Source: Bog-756 sp036511155
GTDB lineage: Bacteria; Actinomycetota; Acidimicrobiia; Acidimicrobiales; RAAP-2
NCBI GenBank assembly: GCA_036511155.1
Contig: DATCCR010000106.1
Span: 1-21,004 of the forward strand
DNA length: 21,004 bases
Direction of reading: 5' to 3'
The first letter of the stretch is position 1, and every line of letters starts with the position of its first letter. Position numbers and translations under genes: made by a program. Positions 7,519-14,127 of the stretch are shown one piece after another. The notes under the pieces are model-generated. The model made no database searches. It was not told the origin of the DNA and worked only from the letters and a program-made list of their open reading frames with translations.

Positions 7519-8937
7519 CTATGAGGCGCTGAGGGGCCTCGCTTCGGCGTCGATCGGTTCGTCGGCATGCGGCCCCGGTGGCTGGAGGTTGACGACCATC
7601 CGGGTGCCGGGCGCCCCGTCCGGACCGACGGGTGACTCGGCGTGGACGTCGGCACCCATGGCCGTCGCCAGCTCGGCCACGATGGCCAGTCCCAGGCCGG
7701 ACCCCTTCCGCCGCCCGGTGTCGCGGTCCGTCGTGAAGTGGCGGTCGAACACCCGGGTCAGCCGGTCCGGGGGGATCCCCGGCCCGTCGTCGTCGACCCA
7801 CAGGACGGCTCCGTCGGGACCGCCGGCCAGGCCGACCACCACCCGCCCGGTGGCGAACGACGAGGCGTTCTCGACGAGGTTGGCCAGGATCTGGCCGAGC
7901 CGGTCGCTGTCCGACGACACCGGGCAGGGCGCATCGGAGCCGGGTGCCAGCGTGAGGGCGACGCCCAATTCGGCGGCGCGGGGCTGGAAGCCGCCGACGA
8001 CCTGGGCGACCACCAGGGCCGCATCCACGGTACGGAGCTCGAAGGTGAACCGGTCGGCGTCGAGTCGGGCCAGGTCGAGCAAGTCCTGGACGAGGCGTTC
8101 GAGTCTGCGGGCCTCGGTGCTGATGACGGCCGCCGCCGCGTGGGGGTCGTCGGTCGCCCCGTCGAGGACGGCGTCGGCATAGCCGCGGATCGAGGTGAGT
8201 GGCGTCCGGAGCTCGTGGGAGACGGACAGCAGGAACTGCCGCTCCTGGTCGCGGGCCCGGGCCAGACTGCCGCCCATGGCGTTGATCGATTCGGCCAACT
8301 GGGCGAACTCGGGGTCCTCACGTGGCCCCACGGCCACCTTGGCGTCGAGGTCGCCGGCGGCGATCCGCCGGGTGGTGTCGACGGCGGCCACCACCGGCCG
8401 GGTGAACCGTCGGGCCAAGGCGGCGGCCACCAGGGCGGCGGCCAGCACGGCGCCGAGGCCGATCAGCCCGAAGTAACGGATGCCGTTGACCGGGTTGTGC
8501 ACCTGGCGGGTGACCACCAGCACCGGCGTGCCGTTGGTGGTGGCCTGGAGCGGCGTGGGTACGGCCGAGTAGGCCAGCAGCGCCGGGGTGTGGCCGGTGA
8601 CCTGTTCGCCGGCCAGCAGCGCGGGAGGGTCGATGGTCGCCGTGGGCAGCCCGGCGGCGAGAGGCGCGCTGATCGTGCCGTCGGGGGCGAGCAGGACGAA
8701 CTGCACCGAGGTGAAGTTCCCGGCGCTGGTCACGATGGCCAGCTCCTTGGCGAACGAGGCCCTGGTCAGGCCGACCCGGTTCGAGAACGTCTTCGAGATG
8801 GCCTTGGCCTCGCCGGCCAGCTCCCGCTGGGACGTCGAGATGGTGGCCCGGCGGATGAGCACATAGCTGCCGATGCTGGTCACGGCCACGGTGACGACCA
8901 CCAGGGCGATGACGGCGACCGTCAAGCGCCTTCTCAC
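7519..8937 (-). CDS. Two-component sensor histidine kinase
   Basis: A 472-aa membrane-bound kinase. TM1 spans about residues 7-28, an extracytoplasmic sensor region runs to about 153, and TM2 covers about 155-175, followed by a HAMP segment (RRFTRPVVAAVDTTRRIAAGDL). The HisKA box is FLLSVSHELRTPLTSIRGY with phospho-acceptor His241. The ATPase domain has N-box NLVENA (Asn357), G1 DDDGPGIPP (382-390), F-box FDRHFT and G2 GSGLGLAI (412-419), all intact. The sensor region has no family I recognise, so the signal is unknown. It starts at GTG 8937, 25 nt after the response regulator stop, and both genes share the minus strand as one operon. The C-terminal 25 residues are Pro/Ala-rich and probably disordered. 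Confidence 0.93.
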   Translation of the reverse strand: MRRRLTVAVIALVVVTVAVTSIGSYVLIRRATISTSQRELAGEAKAISKTFSNRVGLTRASFAKELAIVTSAGNFTSVQFVLLAPDGTISAPLAAGLPTATIDPPALLAGEQVTGHTPALLAYSAVPTPLQATTNGTPVLVVTRQVHNPVNGIRYFGLIGLGAVLAAALVAAALARRFTRPVVAAVDTTRRIAAGDLDAKVAVGPREDPEFAQLAESINAMGGSLARARDQERQFLLSVSHELRTPLTSIRGYADAVLDGATDDPHAAAAVISTEARRLERLVQDLLDLARLDADRFTFELRTVDAALVVAQVVGGFQPRAAELGVALTLAPGSDAPCPVSSDSDRLGQILANLVENASSFATGRVVVGLAGGPDGAVLWVDDDGPGIPPDRLTRVFDRHFTTDRDTGRRKGSGLGLAIVAELATAMGADVHAESPVGPDGAPGTRMVVNLQPPGPHADEPIDAEARPLSAS

Positions 8938-8962
8938 GGGCCGTCCGTCCGGGGTCCGGGCA

Positions 8963-9649
8963 TCATCCGAGCCGGTAGCCGACGCCCCACACGGTGGCGA
9001 GTGGTAGGTCGGTCCCGAGCTTCTTGCGCAGCTGGCGGACGTGGACGTCGACGGTCCGCTCGTCGCCGAACCAGTCCGGGCCCCAGACGCCGTCGAGGAG
9101 CTGTTGGCGGGACAGGGCCAGGCCCTGGTTGTCGACCAGGAAGGCGAGCAGGTCGAACTCGCGGGTGGCGAGCGGGATCACTTCGCCGCCCAGGCTCGCC
9201 TCGCGGCGGCCGGTGTCGACGGCCACCGTGCCGAACTCGACCACCGCCGGCCCCTGGCCGGTGACGGGCACCGAGGTCCGCCGCAGGATGGCGTGGACCC
9301 TGGCCACCAGCTCGCGGGCACTGAACGGCTTGGTCACGTAGTCGTCGGCACCCAGCTCCAGACCGAGGATCCGGTCGACCTCGTCGTCGCGGGCGCTCAG
9401 GATCAGCACGGGCACCGGGGGAGAGGCCGCCGCCAGGCGCTTGCACACGTTGAGTCCGTCCAGCTCACCGGGAAGGCCGATGTCGACGATGACCAGGCGG
9501 GGGGACTCGCGGTCGACGGCGGCCAGCCCCCGCTCGGCATCGCCGGCCTGGACCACCCGGAAGCCGTCCCGGCGGAGGTACATGGCCACCAGGTCGCTGA
9601 TGTGGTGGTCGTCCTCGATCACCACCACACTGACTTCGGCGCTCGCCAT
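8963..9649 (-). CDS. OmpR/PhoB-family response regulator
   Basis: A 228-aa regulator. The receiver domain (about 6-120) has the acidic pair Asp13/Asp14 in VIEDD, phospho-acceptor Asp56 in VIVDIGLPG, Ser85 in LSARDD and Lys107 in VTKPFS. The C-terminal winged helix (about 133-228) shows LATREFDLLAFLV, the recognition region RTVDVHVRQLRKKLG and the typical ending TVWGVGYRLG. It precedes the histidine kinase and is almost certainly its partner. Its targets are unknown; it is transcribed away from trpC across a 125-nt gap, so trpC is a possible target. No SD is seen; CAGGCT lies 6 nt before the ATG (9661-9656) and could be a weak leaderless -10, while TAATGA (9694-9689) is an alternative. Confidence 0.95.
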   Translation of the reverse strand: MASAEVSVVVIEDDHHISDLVAMYLRRDGFRVVQAGDAERGLAAVDRESPRLVIVDIGLPGELDGLNVCKRLAAASPPVPVLILSARDDEVDRILGLELGADDYVTKPFSARELVARVHAILRRTSVPVTGQGPAVVEFGTVAVDTGRREASLGGEVIPLATREFDLLAFLVDNQGLALSRQQLLDGVWGPDWFGDERTVDVHVRQLRKKLGTDLPLATVWGVGYRLG

Positions 9650-9759
9650 CGGACCAGCCTGCCACCGCCCGGGCCGGCAGCGAGGCCATCATTAGGGAAG
9701 TGTGAGGGGCCGGGTGCCGCCCGTCGCCGAGCCACCACCGATCCCGGGCACCCCGCCGG

Positions 9760-9765
9760 TAGGCT
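9760..9765 (+). promoter_or_regulatory. Candidate -10 box of trpCFBA
   Basis: TAGGCT matches TANNNT and lies 9 nt before the trpC ATG (9775). With transcription starting about 7 nt downstream, the leader would be only a few bases long and no SD is present. The short leader leaves no room for a tryptophan leader peptide or a T-box riboswitch. Confidence 0.5.
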
Positions 9766-9774
9766 GGCCGGGTC

Positions 9775-10596
9775 ATGCCGGCCTACCTCGATTCGATCCT
9801 CGTCGCCCACCGCGCGGCAGCTGCGGCCGACGGGCGCGACGTCGCCCAGGTGACCGAGGCGGCGCTCCTGTACCTGGCCGGCCAACGCAGCACGACCGGA
9901 CCCACCGCCCCACGGGACTTCGTGTCCGCCCTGCAGGCGGGCCGTGCCGCCCGGGGGATGGCCGTGATCTCCGAGATCAAGCGCCGGTCGCCCTCCAAGG
10001 GCGACCTCGATCCGACACTCGACCCGGCTTCCGTCGCCTGCGACTACGAGGCGGGCGGGGCGTCGTGCCTGTCGGTCCTCACCGACGCGGAGTTCTTCGG
10101 GGGGAGCCGGGCCGACCTCGAGGCCGCCCGTTCGGCGTGCTCGTTGCCCGTCCTGCGCAAGGACTTCACGGTCGGCCCGCTCGACGTGTGCGACGCGCGG
10201 CTCATGGGCGCCGACGCCGTGCTCCTGATCGTGGCCGCGCTGGACGACGCCGAGCTGGCCGAACTCCTCGCCCTGGCCCGCCAACTCGCCCTCGCCCCGC
10301 TGGTCGAGGTCCACGACGAGTCGGAGCTCGACCGGGCCCTGGCCGTCGGCGCACGTCTCGTCGGCGTCAACCAGCGGGACCTGCGGACCTTCGAGGTCGA
10401 CAGGGAGCGGGCCCTGCGGATGGGGGAGCGGATGCCCGACGGCGTGGTGGCCGTGGCCGAGTCCGGGATCCGGGATGCCGCCGACGTCGAGCGCCTGGCG
10501 GCGGTCGGGTACACGGCGGTCCTGGTGGGGGAGACCCTGGTCCGCTCGGCCGACCGGTCGTCGGCCGTCGACGGACTGCTCGGCGCACGGGCATGA
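9775..10596 (+). CDS. trpC: Indole-3-glycerol phosphate synthase
   Basis: TrpC closes the indole ring from CdRP. The 273-aa barrel has the active-site segments in order: SEIKRRSPSKG (66-76, Lys69), PVLRKDF (125-131, Lys129), LVEVHDE (Glu178), GVNQRDLRTF (Asn199) and AESGI (Glu229). GVNQRD in place of the common GVNNRD or GVNARN is a mild variation. ATG 9775 follows TAGGCT by nine bases. Its stop overlaps the trpF ATG (ATGA, 10593-10596). It is a single-domain enzyme, not fused to TrpF as in E. coli. It heads the trpCFBA operon, divergent from the response regulator. Confidence 0.96.
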   Translation: MPAYLDSILVAHRAAAAADGRDVAQVTEAALLYLAGQRSTTGPTAPRDFVSALQAGRAARGMAVISEIKRRSPSKGDLDPTLDPASVACDYEAGGASCLSVLTDAEFFGGSRADLEAARSACSLPVLRKDFTVGPLDVCDARLMGADAVLLIVAALDDAELAELLALARQLALAPLVEVHDESELDRALAVGARLVGVNQRDLRTFEVDRERALRMGERMPDGVVAVAESGIRDAADVERLAAVGYTAVLVGETLVRSADRSSAVDGLLGARA

Positions 10597-11330
10597 CCGC
10601 CGGGCCGACTGACGCATCGGAGCTCTTCGTCAAGATCTGCGGCGTGACCTCGGAGACCGACGCCCTGCTGGCCGTGGGCATGGGCGCCTCGGCGGTCGGG
10701 TTCGTCTTCGCCCCGTCGCCCCGACAGATGGCCCCTGCAGCCGTGGCCGACATCGTGAAGCGCCTTCCCTACGAGACCGTCACCGTCGGGGTCTTCCGGG
10801 ACGAGTCCCCCCGCCGGGTCGTCGAGATCGCCGGGCAGATCGGGCTCCGCGCCGTGCAGCTCCACGGCTTCGAGTCGGCCGAGGACACCCGGTGGGTGGC
10901 CGAGCGGGTCAACTGGACGATCAAGGCCTTCCCGGCCGGCCACCGCAACATCGAGCGCTTCCGCGAGTACGGGGCGCAGACGCTGCTGGTGGACGGGCCG
11001 CACCCCGGCTCGGGCGAGCTGTTCGACTGGCGCCTGGCCGAGGGCGTGGTCGACCCGACCCGCCTCATGGTCTCCGGAGGCCTCCGTCCCGACAACGTGG
11101 CCGGGGCCATCGCCCACCTGCACCCCTGGGGGGTCGACGTGTCGAGCGGCGTCGAGTCGTCACCCGGGGTGAAGGACCCCGGCAAGATCCGCGACTTCGT
11201 GCAGGCCGCACGGGAGGCCGGCCGGCTGGTGGCGGCCGAGCACCCCTACGCCGTCCGCGACGCGGGCGCCGATGACGGTGCCGGGCCCCGCAGCGCCACC
11301 GACCTCTTCGATTGGCAGGACGACGAGTGA
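10593..11330 (+). CDS. trpF: Phosphoribosylanthranilate isomerase, stand-alone
   Basis: TrpF isomerises PRA to CdRP. The 245-aa product has LFVKICGVTSE with catalytic Cys16, SAVGFVFAPSPRQ, AVQLHG, LLVDGPHPGSGELFDW with the catalytic Asp, LMVSGGLRPDNV and GVDVSSGVES, so all active-site elements are present. It is longer than typical TrpF (about 200-210 aa): some 30 extra C-terminal residues form an acidic Gly/Ala-rich tail ending SATDLFDWQDDE. Many actinobacteria lack trpF because PriA does both jobs, so its presence here matters for interpreting hisA. The ATG overlaps the trpC stop by four bases; trpB follows after 87 nt with no feature I can name. Confidence 0.95.
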   Translation: MTAGPTDASELFVKICGVTSETDALLAVGMGASAVGFVFAPSPRQMAPAAVADIVKRLPYETVTVGVFRDESPRRVVEIAGQIGLRAVQLHGFESAEDTRWVAERVNWTIKAFPAGHRNIERFREYGAQTLLVDGPHPGSGELFDWRLAEGVVDPTRLMVSGGLRPDNVAGAIAHLHPWGVDVSSGVESSPGVKDPGKIRDFVQAAREAGRLVAAEHPYAVRDAGADDGAGPRSATDLFDWQDDE

Positions 11331-11417
11331 TGTTCCCGTCAGCCGTCTAGGCCGACCTCCCCGCGGCTCCGACGACCAGGAGTCCCCCGACCGACACCGA
11401 ACAGCGAGCAGCAGACG

Positions 11418-12623
11418 ATGACCCCAGATACCAGCACCGGCAAGATCATCATGGGCGACCCCGGCCCGACCGGACGGTTCGGCGACTTCGGGGGGCGCTA
11501 CGTCCCCGAGTCGCTCGTACCGGCCTGCATCGAGCTCGAGGAGGCGTTCCGCGACGCCTGGGCCGATGACGCGTTCCGGGCCGAACTCGACGGCATCCTG
11601 CGCAACTACGGCGGCCGGCCCACCCCGGTGACCGAGTGCGGCCGGCTGTCCGAACAACTCGGTATCCGCTTGCTGCTGAAGCGGGAGGACCTGACCCACA
11701 CGGGGTCGCACAAGCTCAACAACGTCATCGGCCAGGGGTTGCTGGCCCGGCGGATGGGTAAGCGGAAGCTCATTGCCGAGACGGGCGCGGGCCAGCACGG
11801 GGTGGCCACGGCCACCGCGGCCGCCCTGTTCGGCATGGAGTGCATCGTCTACATGGGAGAGATCGACACCCAGCGCCAGGAGCTCAACGTGTTCCGGATG
11901 GAGCTGCTGGGGGCCACGGTGGTCCCGGTGACCAGTGGCAGCCGCACGCTGAAGGACGCCGTCAACGAGGCCCTCCGGGCATGGGTGGCCGCCGTCGACG
12001 ACACCCACTACTGCCTGGGCTCGGTGATGGGTCCCCATCCCTACCCATGGATGGTGCGGGAGTTCCAACGGGTCATCGGCGACGAGGCGCGCGTCCAGTG
12101 CCGCGACCTGCTCGCCGGGGCCGACCCCGACCTCGTGGTGGCCTGTGCCGGGGGCGGCTCCAACGCGGCGGGAATCTTCGCCGGGTTCGCCGACGCCACC
12201 TCCTCGGACCTGGTGGCCGTCGAGGCCGCCGGCGGCGCGGCGGTCACCACCGGGATCCCGGGGGTGCTGCACGGCATGCACAGCGCACTGATCCAGGACG
12301 AGGCCGGGCAGATCCTGGAGGCCGAATCGATCTCGGCCGGGCTCGACTACCCGGGCATCGGGCCGGAGCACGCCCACCTCGCCGATCTCGGTCGGGCCCG
12401 CTACGAGGCGGCCGGCGACGAGTCGGTGCTCGAGGCGTTCCAGCTGCTGGCCCGCACCGAGGGGATCCTGCCCGCCCTCGAGTCGGCCCACGCCCTGGCC
12501 TGGGTGGTGGACGCCACCCGGCGGGGCGACATCGCCGAGGGATCGACCGTGCTCGTCAATCTGTCCGGTCGGGGCGACAAGGATGTCGCCCAGGTCCGCG
12601 ACATCCTGCGGGGCCGGGCATGA
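11418..12623 (+). CDS. trpB: Tryptophan synthase beta subunit
   Basis: TrpB condenses indole with serine using PLP. The 401-aa chain is a TrpB1-type protein: FGDFGGRYVPESL, PLP lysine Lys99 in HTGSHKLNN, ETGAGQHG with Glu121, phosphate-binding GGGSNAAG, SAGLDYPGIGPEH and SGRGDKD near the C-terminus. The indole-tunnel region reads GVLHGMHSALIQDEAGQI, a little unlike the common GVLHGxxTYLLQDE. The ATG at 11418 has no clear SD; AGGAG at 11378-11382 is too far away. ATG 11451, which gives MGDPGPTGRFG, is a possible later start. The end overlaps the trpA ATG (ATGA), as expected for alpha/beta complex partners. Confidence 0.95.
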   Translation: MTPDTSTGKIIMGDPGPTGRFGDFGGRYVPESLVPACIELEEAFRDAWADDAFRAELDGILRNYGGRPTPVTECGRLSEQLGIRLLLKREDLTHTGSHKLNNVIGQGLLARRMGKRKLIAETGAGQHGVATATAAALFGMECIVYMGEIDTQRQELNVFRMELLGATVVPVTSGSRTLKDAVNEALRAWVAAVDDTHYCLGSVMGPHPYPWMVREFQRVIGDEARVQCRDLLAGADPDLVVACAGGGSNAAGIFAGFADATSSDLVAVEAAGGAAVTTGIPGVLHGMHSALIQDEAGQILEAESISAGLDYPGIGPEHAHLADLGRARYEAAGDESVLEAFQLLARTEGILPALESAHALAWVVDATRRGDIAEGSTVLVNLSGRGDKDVAQVRDILRGRA

Positions 12624-13426
12624 GCGTCCCGGTGACTTCGACGCACACCCCGGGCTCCCTCGAGGCAGCCCTGACGGCCCGACGCGATGCCGGCCACAAG
12701 CTGCTGGTGCCTTACATCACCGGCGGGCTCGACGACGAGTGGCTGCTGGTGCTCGAGGCCCTTGCCGGGGCGGGAGCCGACGCCATCGAGGTGGGGATCC
12801 CCTTCTCCGACCCCATGATCGACGGAGCCGTCATCCAGGAGTCGTCGCTGCGGGCCCTCGGCCGGGGCACCACCCCGGAAGGCGTGCTGGCCGACCTCAG
12901 TCGCGTCGACGTCGGCGTGCCGCTCGTGGTGATGACGTATTACAACCTGATCTACCGGGCGGGCCACGCCCGCATCGCCGGCGACATGCACGGATCGGGC
13001 GTGTCGGGGGCCATCATCCCCGACCTGCCGCTCGAGGAAGTCGGCGGCTGGGCCGCGGCGGCCGATGCCGAAGACGTGGCCACCGTGCTGCTGGTGGCAC
13101 CCTCCACCCCGGAAGACCGTGTCGCCGCCATCTGCGAGCGGGCGCGGGGCTTCGTCTACGCCGTCGGGCGGATGGGTGTGACCGGCGAGCAGGCCGAGCT
13201 GGCCGACTCGGCCCGCCAGGTGGCGGCACGCATCCAGCCCCACACGGACCTGCCGGTCTGCGTCGGCATCGGCGTATCGACCCCGGACCAGGCCAAAGCC
13301 GTCTGCGAGGTGGCCGACGGCGTGATCGTGGGCTCGGCGCTGGTCCGCCGTCTGTTGGAGGGCGCGGGCCCCGACGGGGCGGCCGAGTTCGTCGGCTCGC
13401 TACGGGCCGCCCTCGACGCCGGCTGA
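12620..13426 (+). CDS. trpA: Tryptophan synthase alpha subunit
   Basis: TrpA cleaves indole-glycerol phosphate and passes indole to TrpB. The 268-aa barrel shows VPYITGG, IEVGIPFSDP with catalytic Glu57, MIDGAVIQ with catalytic Asp68, IIPDLPLEE, FVYAVGRMGVTGE and VCVGIGVS. Two positions differ from the common form: MIDGA instead of VADGP after PFSDP, and AVGRMGVTG instead of a Ser before the loop, but catalytic acids are kept. It overlaps trpB by four bases and is the last gene of trpCFBA. A GC-rich imperfect hairpin (13439-13471) follows and may end the operon. Confidence 0.95.
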   Translation: MSVPVTSTHTPGSLEAALTARRDAGHKLLVPYITGGLDDEWLLVLEALAGAGADAIEVGIPFSDPMIDGAVIQESSLRALGRGTTPEGVLADLSRVDVGVPLVVMTYYNLIYRAGHARIAGDMHGSGVSGAIIPDLPLEEVGGWAAAADAEDVATVLLVAPSTPEDRVAAICERARGFVYAVGRMGVTGEQAELADSARQVAARIQPHTDLPVCVGIGVSTPDQAKAVCEVADGVIVGSALVRRLLEGAGPDGAAEFVGSLRAALDAG

Positions 13427-13438
13427 GGCCGCGTTGAC

Positions 13439-13471
13439 CTCGGGTCCCCGGTTCCAGGTGGGGCCCGGGAG
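13439..13471 (+). terminator. Imperfect GC-rich hairpin after trpA
   Basis: CTC, GGG and CCCC (13439-13449) can pair with GGGG, CCC and GAG (13460-13471), with one bulged T on the left arm and two bulged G on the right, around a 10-nt loop. It begins 12 nt after the trpA stop and abuts the candidate -10 of the next gene. There is no T-run, so it may slow rather than end transcription. Confidence 0.35.
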
Positions 13472-13477
13472 TACCGT
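13472..13477 (+). promoter_or_regulatory. Candidate -10 box and decisive RBS for the Cys/His membrane protein gene
   Basis: TACCGT matches TANNNT and would start a leader of about 35-40 nt. That leader contains a strong Shine-Dalgarno, AAGGAGG at 13505-13511, nine bases before TTG 13521. The RBS decides the TTG start, since the frame has no ATG or GTG early enough to keep the N-terminal region. Confidence 0.4.
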
Positions 13478-13520
13478 GGGCGCCGTCACCTGAGGTGGGG
13501 GCACAAGGAGGCGGAGCCCG

Positions 13521-14048
13521 TTGACAGATGCAGAGACCGCCGGTCCGTCGACCGGAGCCCCCACCGGGCAGGCGGCGGCGATTTCGACGCCGTCGACCGC
13601 CTCGACGGCACCACACGCTGGGGATCCGAACTACCCACCGGAGACGAGGGCCGGGGCCTCCGTCCTGTGGATCGTCCTCCTCGCCGTCCTGGCCGGGACG
13701 CTCCTGGTCATCCTCGTCGTGGGCGGAGTTCGCCACTGGGTAGCGCTCCACACCGGCATCCTCAACGCCGGACCGGACAAGTACTACAACTTCTGGTCCG
13801 GGTTCGGGTCCGACCTGGGCGAGGCCACCCTCATCAGCGCCGTGGGCGTGGGGTTGTACACCGGGATGCGCAAGGTGAACTGCCACACCAAGGGCTGCTG
13901 GAGGATCGGCAAGCACCGACTCGAGGGCACCCCGTACGTGCTGTGTCGCCACCACCACCCGGGGGTCCCGTCCAAGGGTGCCTCCCACGAGCACATCCTC
14001 GAGCAACACCGCCGGTACCAGGAGTCGCAGGACTCCCGGGCGATCTGA
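13521..14048 (+). CDS. One-pass membrane protein with Cys/His-rich C-terminal domain
   Basis: I do not assign a function. The 175-aa protein has a Thr/Ser/Pro-rich N-terminal 45 residues, one strong membrane helix (about 48-70, VLWIVLLAVLAGTLLVILVV), then a segment with YYNFWSGFGSDLGE and a weaker hydrophobic stretch SAVGVGLYTG. After that comes a compact motif with NCHTKGCWRIGKH, VLCRHHHPG and SHEHILEQHRRY: three Cys and many His in about 45 residues, suggesting a metal-binding knuckle. I recall similar YNFWSGFGSD / CWRIGxH..GTPY..C..HHP proteins in actinobacteria and their phages, but cannot verify this here. The start is TTG with AAGGAGG nine bases upstream. It is convergent with the ABC1 kinase gene. 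Confidence 0.75.
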   Translation: MTDAETAGPSTGAPTGQAAAISTPSTASTAPHAGDPNYPPETRAGASVLWIVLLAVLAGTLLVILVVGGVRHWVALHTGILNAGPDKYYNFWSGFGSDLGEATLISAVGVGLYTGMRKVNCHTKGCWRIGKHRLEGTPYVLCRHHHPGVPSKGASHEHILEQHRRYQESQDSRAI

Positions 14049-14089
14049 GCGGGGACGGGATCCGTCGCAGCGGCGGACTCTTTCCATGT

Positions 14090-14112
14090 CCGGGTCGCAG
14101 GGTGCAACCCGG
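14090..14112. terminator. Hairpin between convergent genes, candidate bidirectional terminator
   Basis: CCGGGT (14090-14095) pairs perfectly with ACCCGG (14107-14112); one C/A mismatch is followed by an inner GCA/TGC stem and the triloop GGG. It sits in the 79-nt gap between two genes that end facing each other. No T-run follows on either strand. Its layout (6 bp, 1 mismatch, 3 bp, 3-nt loop) is the same as that of the hairpin at 7456-7478. Confidence 0.45.
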
Positions 14113-14127
14113 GTGGCAACAGGTGGT

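Noticed and set aside
7642..9264. 540-codon plus-strand frame over the two-component genes
   Set aside because: The opposite strand has clear HisKA, HATPase and receiver motifs; the plus frame is Gly/Arg/Asp-rich without any motif.
9650..9774. Trp attenuator or T-box upstream of trpC
   Set aside because: The likely transcription start is within a few bases of ATG 9775, leaving no leader; no Trp codons or T-box core are seen.
11330..11350. Mini-ORF MFPSAV overlapping the trpF stop, as a possible leader peptide for trpB
   Set aside because: It has no Trp codons, no RBS of note and no attenuator-like paired stems follow it.
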